7,927 nt of DNA from Bacteroidota bacterium (lineage in GTDB: Bacteria; Bacteroidota; Ignavibacteria; UBA10030). The notes under the pieces were generated by a model. The model searched no databases. It was given only the letters and a program-made list of their open reading frames with translations, and was not told the DNA's origin. The number at the start of each line of letters is the position of its first letter. Position 1 is the stretch's first letter. The stretch covers positions 1-7,927 of the forward strand of contig DMMN01000172.1 in the NCBI GenBank assembly GCA_003453835.1, given 5' to 3'. Below, piece by piece: positions 6,286-7,927 of this stretch. Made by a program: the position numbers and the translations under genes.

Positions 6286-7263
6286 ATGAGAGCGTGTCGC
6301 ACGATAATTCTGATTGGGATTTTGGCAAGCTCACGCCTCCTGGGCACTCAGGATGTCCATGATCGCATTCAGATTACTTCGAGTACAGCAGAAGCGATTT
6401 CCCTCTTTGGCAAACCGCTTTTTCCTCCACCCCTCTCGCAACAAGTCCGGGCGCAATTGGAGGAGGAACTGGCAGTTGCCCGACAGAACTACGAAGATGA
6501 TTCAAGCAACGTCGAAAACGTCATCTGGCTCGGACGTCGGAGTGCGTATCTCTGGAAATACCGGGATGCCATAGCGATCTTCTCGCGAGGCATCGAGATG
6601 CACCCGGAGGAGGCGAGACTCTATCGGCACCGGGGACATCGATTCATCACCATCCGAGAGTTTGATCAGGCGATCCAGGATCTCGAGAAAGCGTCGAGGC
6701 TGATGGAGGGAAAGGAAGATGCGATTGAGCCCGACGGGCAGCCGAATCGATTGAACATCCCGACCAGCACAGTGAAGTTCAACATCTGGTACCATCTCGG
6801 GCTTGCGTACTATCTCAACGGCAACTACGAGAGTGCCCTGAGAGCGTACTGGCAATGCCTCGCTTACTCCTGGACAAATGACGACAGGCTCTGCGCGACG
6901 AGCGACTGGCTTTACATGACTCTCCGGCGATTGGGACGGGAGGAAGAAGCGAGCAACATCCTGGAGCCGATTCACGGCAGTATGCACATCATCGAAAACG
7001 TTTCCTACCATCGCCGCCTGTTGATGTACAAGGGACAATTGCCGCCTGATTCCTTACTCCATCTTCGAAACGCGAGCGACACGGACATCGCGACCCAGGG
7101 GTACGGCGTGGCAAACTGGTTCCTCTACAACGGAAACATTGAGAAGGCCAAGAACTTGATGGAGAGAATCCACGCGGGGAGCGGTTGGAATGCCTTCGGG
7201 TACATCGCGGCGGAGGCCGACTTGAAGAGACTTCGATCTCAGACAGAGTCAGAGGATCCCTGA
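6286..7263 (+). CDS. Secreted or membrane-anchored TPR-repeat protein
   Basis: This 325-residue protein of unknown specific role starts with basic residues (R2, R5), then a hydrophobic stretch IILIGILA at 7-14, then LLGTQ. It therefore looks like an export signal or N-terminal anchor, though without a lipobox cysteine. Tetratricopeptide-like helical pairs follow at about 75-107 (YRDAIAIFSRGIEMHP), 110-140 (FDQAIQDLEKASRLM), and 166-195 (HLGLAYYLNGNYESALRAYW). A more divergent helical part reaches the C-terminus. TPR folds bind partner proteins. The chosen ATG is 7 bases after the mutase stop and has no nearby Shine-Dalgarno site, which fits translational coupling. An in-frame ATG at 6238 inside the mutase gene has AAGGAG at a good distance, but it would put a long polar stretch before the signal. 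The operon position hints at an envelope role, which is inference only. Confidence 0.75.
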   Translation: MRACRTIILIGILASSRLLGTQDVHDRIQITSSTAEAISLFGKPLFPPPLSQQVRAQLEEELAVARQNYEDDSSNVENVIWLGRRSAYLWKYRDAIAIFSRGIEMHPEEARLYRHRGHRFITIREFDQAIQDLEKASRLMEGKEDAIEPDGQPNRLNIPTSTVKFNIWYHLGLAYYLNGNYESALRAYWQCLAYSWTNDDRLCATSDWLYMTLRRLGREEEASNILEPIHGSMHIIENVSYHRRLLMYKGQLPPDSLLHLRNASDTDIATQGYGVANWFLYNGNIEKAKNLMERIHAGSGWNAFGYIAAEADLKRLRSQTESEDP

Positions 7264-7304
7264 CTTTGATTTCGTAACCACAGCATTCACTTGATTATCC
7301 TCCT

Positions 7305-7583
7305 ATGACCCTCTGCAAAGTTACAGGAACAATCGTCTCGACCCAAAAAAACGAAAACCTCAAGGAGTACAAGATACTGATCGTTCAACCGGTTGATCTG
7401 GACGGAAAGCCGATCGGGCGTGATATGCTTGCCATCGATCAGGTGGATGCGGGAGTTGGAGACACCGTTCTTGTGATCCAGGAAGGGGCAGGAGCCCAGC
7501 AAGTTCTTGGGCGCAAGGACGTTCCTGTTCACACGGTTATCGTGGCCGTCGTAGACGGATTTTCGGTTGAATCCGATGTTTAG
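7305..7583 (+). CDS. EutN/CcmL-family microcompartment vertex protein (BMC-P)
   Basis: This 92-residue single-domain protein of the EutN/CcmL/CsoS4 family forms pentamers that cap the vertices of bacterial microcompartment shells. Family features are CKVTGTIVSTQK at 4-15, KILIVQPVDLDGKPIG at 23-38, AIDQVDAGVGDTVLVIQEG at 43-61 with the usual Asp-Gly turn pattern, and PVHTVIVAVVD at 74-84. Length and start agree with the family. No shell hexamer (BMC-H/T), encapsulated enzyme or other compartment gene lies in the window, so it is a lone or satellite copy, or a homologue with another role. It lies 41 bases after the TPR gene and 105 bases before dprA. No ribosome-binding site is visible. Instead CCTCCT, the complement of the Shine-Dalgarno core, lies just before the ATG. 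Confidence 0.88.
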   Translation: MTLCKVTGTIVSTQKNENLKEYKILIVQPVDLDGKPIGRDMLAIDQVDAGVGDTVLVIQEGAGAQQVLGRKDVPVHTVIVAVVDGFSVESDV

Positions 7584-7688
7584 CCGGGCTCGCGTCCACC
7601 GACCCTTCGAAAGAGAATCCGTTGGTCCTGATTCCCGAGCGGACATCTTAGGGAGAGCCATCCATCCCATCGTCGTTGCACCATTTCA
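7584..7688 (+). other. Short gap before dprA
   Basis: These 105 bases contain no recognisable gene, promoter or T-tailed terminator. A weak six-base stem (7598-7603 with 7621-7626) has a 17-base loop. AGGGAG at 7650-7655 lies too far from the dprA ATG to act as its ribosome-binding site. Confidence 0.4.
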
Positions 7689-7927
7689 ATGAGCCAAATG
7701 TTTGACGTACGCGATCTCCTCCGTCTCTCCTCCGTTCCCCGAATCGGGCCGCAGAAGATTCGAGCATTGGTCTCGCATTTCGGCGATCCGACGAACGTCT
7801 TGGAAGCGAGGCCAACCGATCTCATTCGAGTGCCCGGGATCGACAAGAAACTCGCTTCCAACATTGCACATCACAAAGATGGCGCGGCGTTCGCGGATGA
7901 ACAGCTTCGAAGGCTCAACAAGTTCGG
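7689..7927 (+). CDS. dprA: DNA-processing protein DprA (Smf), N-terminal part
   Basis: The first 79 codons of DprA are present before the window ends. DprA binds incoming single-stranded DNA and loads RecA during natural transformation, and is present even in many species not known to be competent. The visible part is the N-terminal helical domain with two helix-hairpin-helix-like motifs, SSVPRIGPQKIRALVSHFG at 14-32 and LIRVPGIDKKLASNI at 45-59. It ends in the EQLRRLNKF helix that leads into the Rossmann-like domain in the family. The Rossmann core is beyond the window, so the call rests on this domain alone. The ATG at 7689 is the first possible start after an in-frame TGA at 7629. A second ATG at 7698 is equally usable, and neither has a clear ribosome-binding site. 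Confidence 0.82.
   Translation, partial: MSQMFDVRDLLRLSSVPRIGPQKIRALVSHFGDPTNVLEARPTDLIRVPGIDKKLASNIAHHKDGAAFADEQLRRLNKF

Noticed and set aside
1..7927. CRISPR array, tRNA/rRNA genes, insertion sequence or prophage
   Set aside because: I saw no regularly spaced repeats, cloverleaf-like tRNA, ribosomal RNA signature, transposase, integrase or phage structural gene on either strand.

Overview
The window comes from a moderately GC-rich bacterial chromosome. It reads as ordinary housekeeping and accessory genes, with no sign of phage, transposon, CRISPR or RNA genes. The lineage cannot be fixed from the sequence. Two matching promoter-like sites (TTG, 20 bases, TAnnTTCG) resemble the Bacteroidota-type promoter (TTTG / TAnnTTTG). 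Together with an AmmeMemoRadiSam gene pair, a long-form RmlA, an archaeal-style hexosephosphate mutase and a lone microcompartment vertex protein, they suggest a Bacteroidota/Chlorobi/Ignavibacteria-like (FCB group) environmental bacterium. That placement is inference.

Layout: two gene groups diverge from a 360-base intergenic region (4536-4895). Leftward (minus strand) runs a compact four-gene operon: AMMECR1-domain protein (AmmeMemoRadiSam A), MEMO-family protein (AmmeMemoRadiSam B), a Rossmann/DUF2520 protein, and a PHP-family histidinol-phosphatase-like hydrolase. The last three are joined by a zero-base junction (TAA/GTG) and a 4-base ATGA overlap. After a 197-base gap come a long-form glucose-1-phosphate thymidylyltransferase starting at TTG and the start of another gene that leaves the window.

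Rightward (plus strand) runs a phosphoglucosamine/phosphomannomutase, a secreted-looking TPR protein 7 bases behind it, an EutN/CcmL-type microcompartment vertex protein, and the N-terminal part of DprA, cut by the window end.

Functionally, the mutase and the thymidylyltransferase both supply activated sugars for envelope or surface polysaccharide. The AmmeA-MEMO pair belongs to a conserved but poorly understood system whose usual radical SAM partner is not in this window. Its tight linkage here to a DUF2520 dehydrogenase-like protein and a PHP phosphatase is the most interesting association. The divergent control region, with two near-identical promoter architectures and an 11-bp inverted repeat between them, is the most interesting non-coding element.
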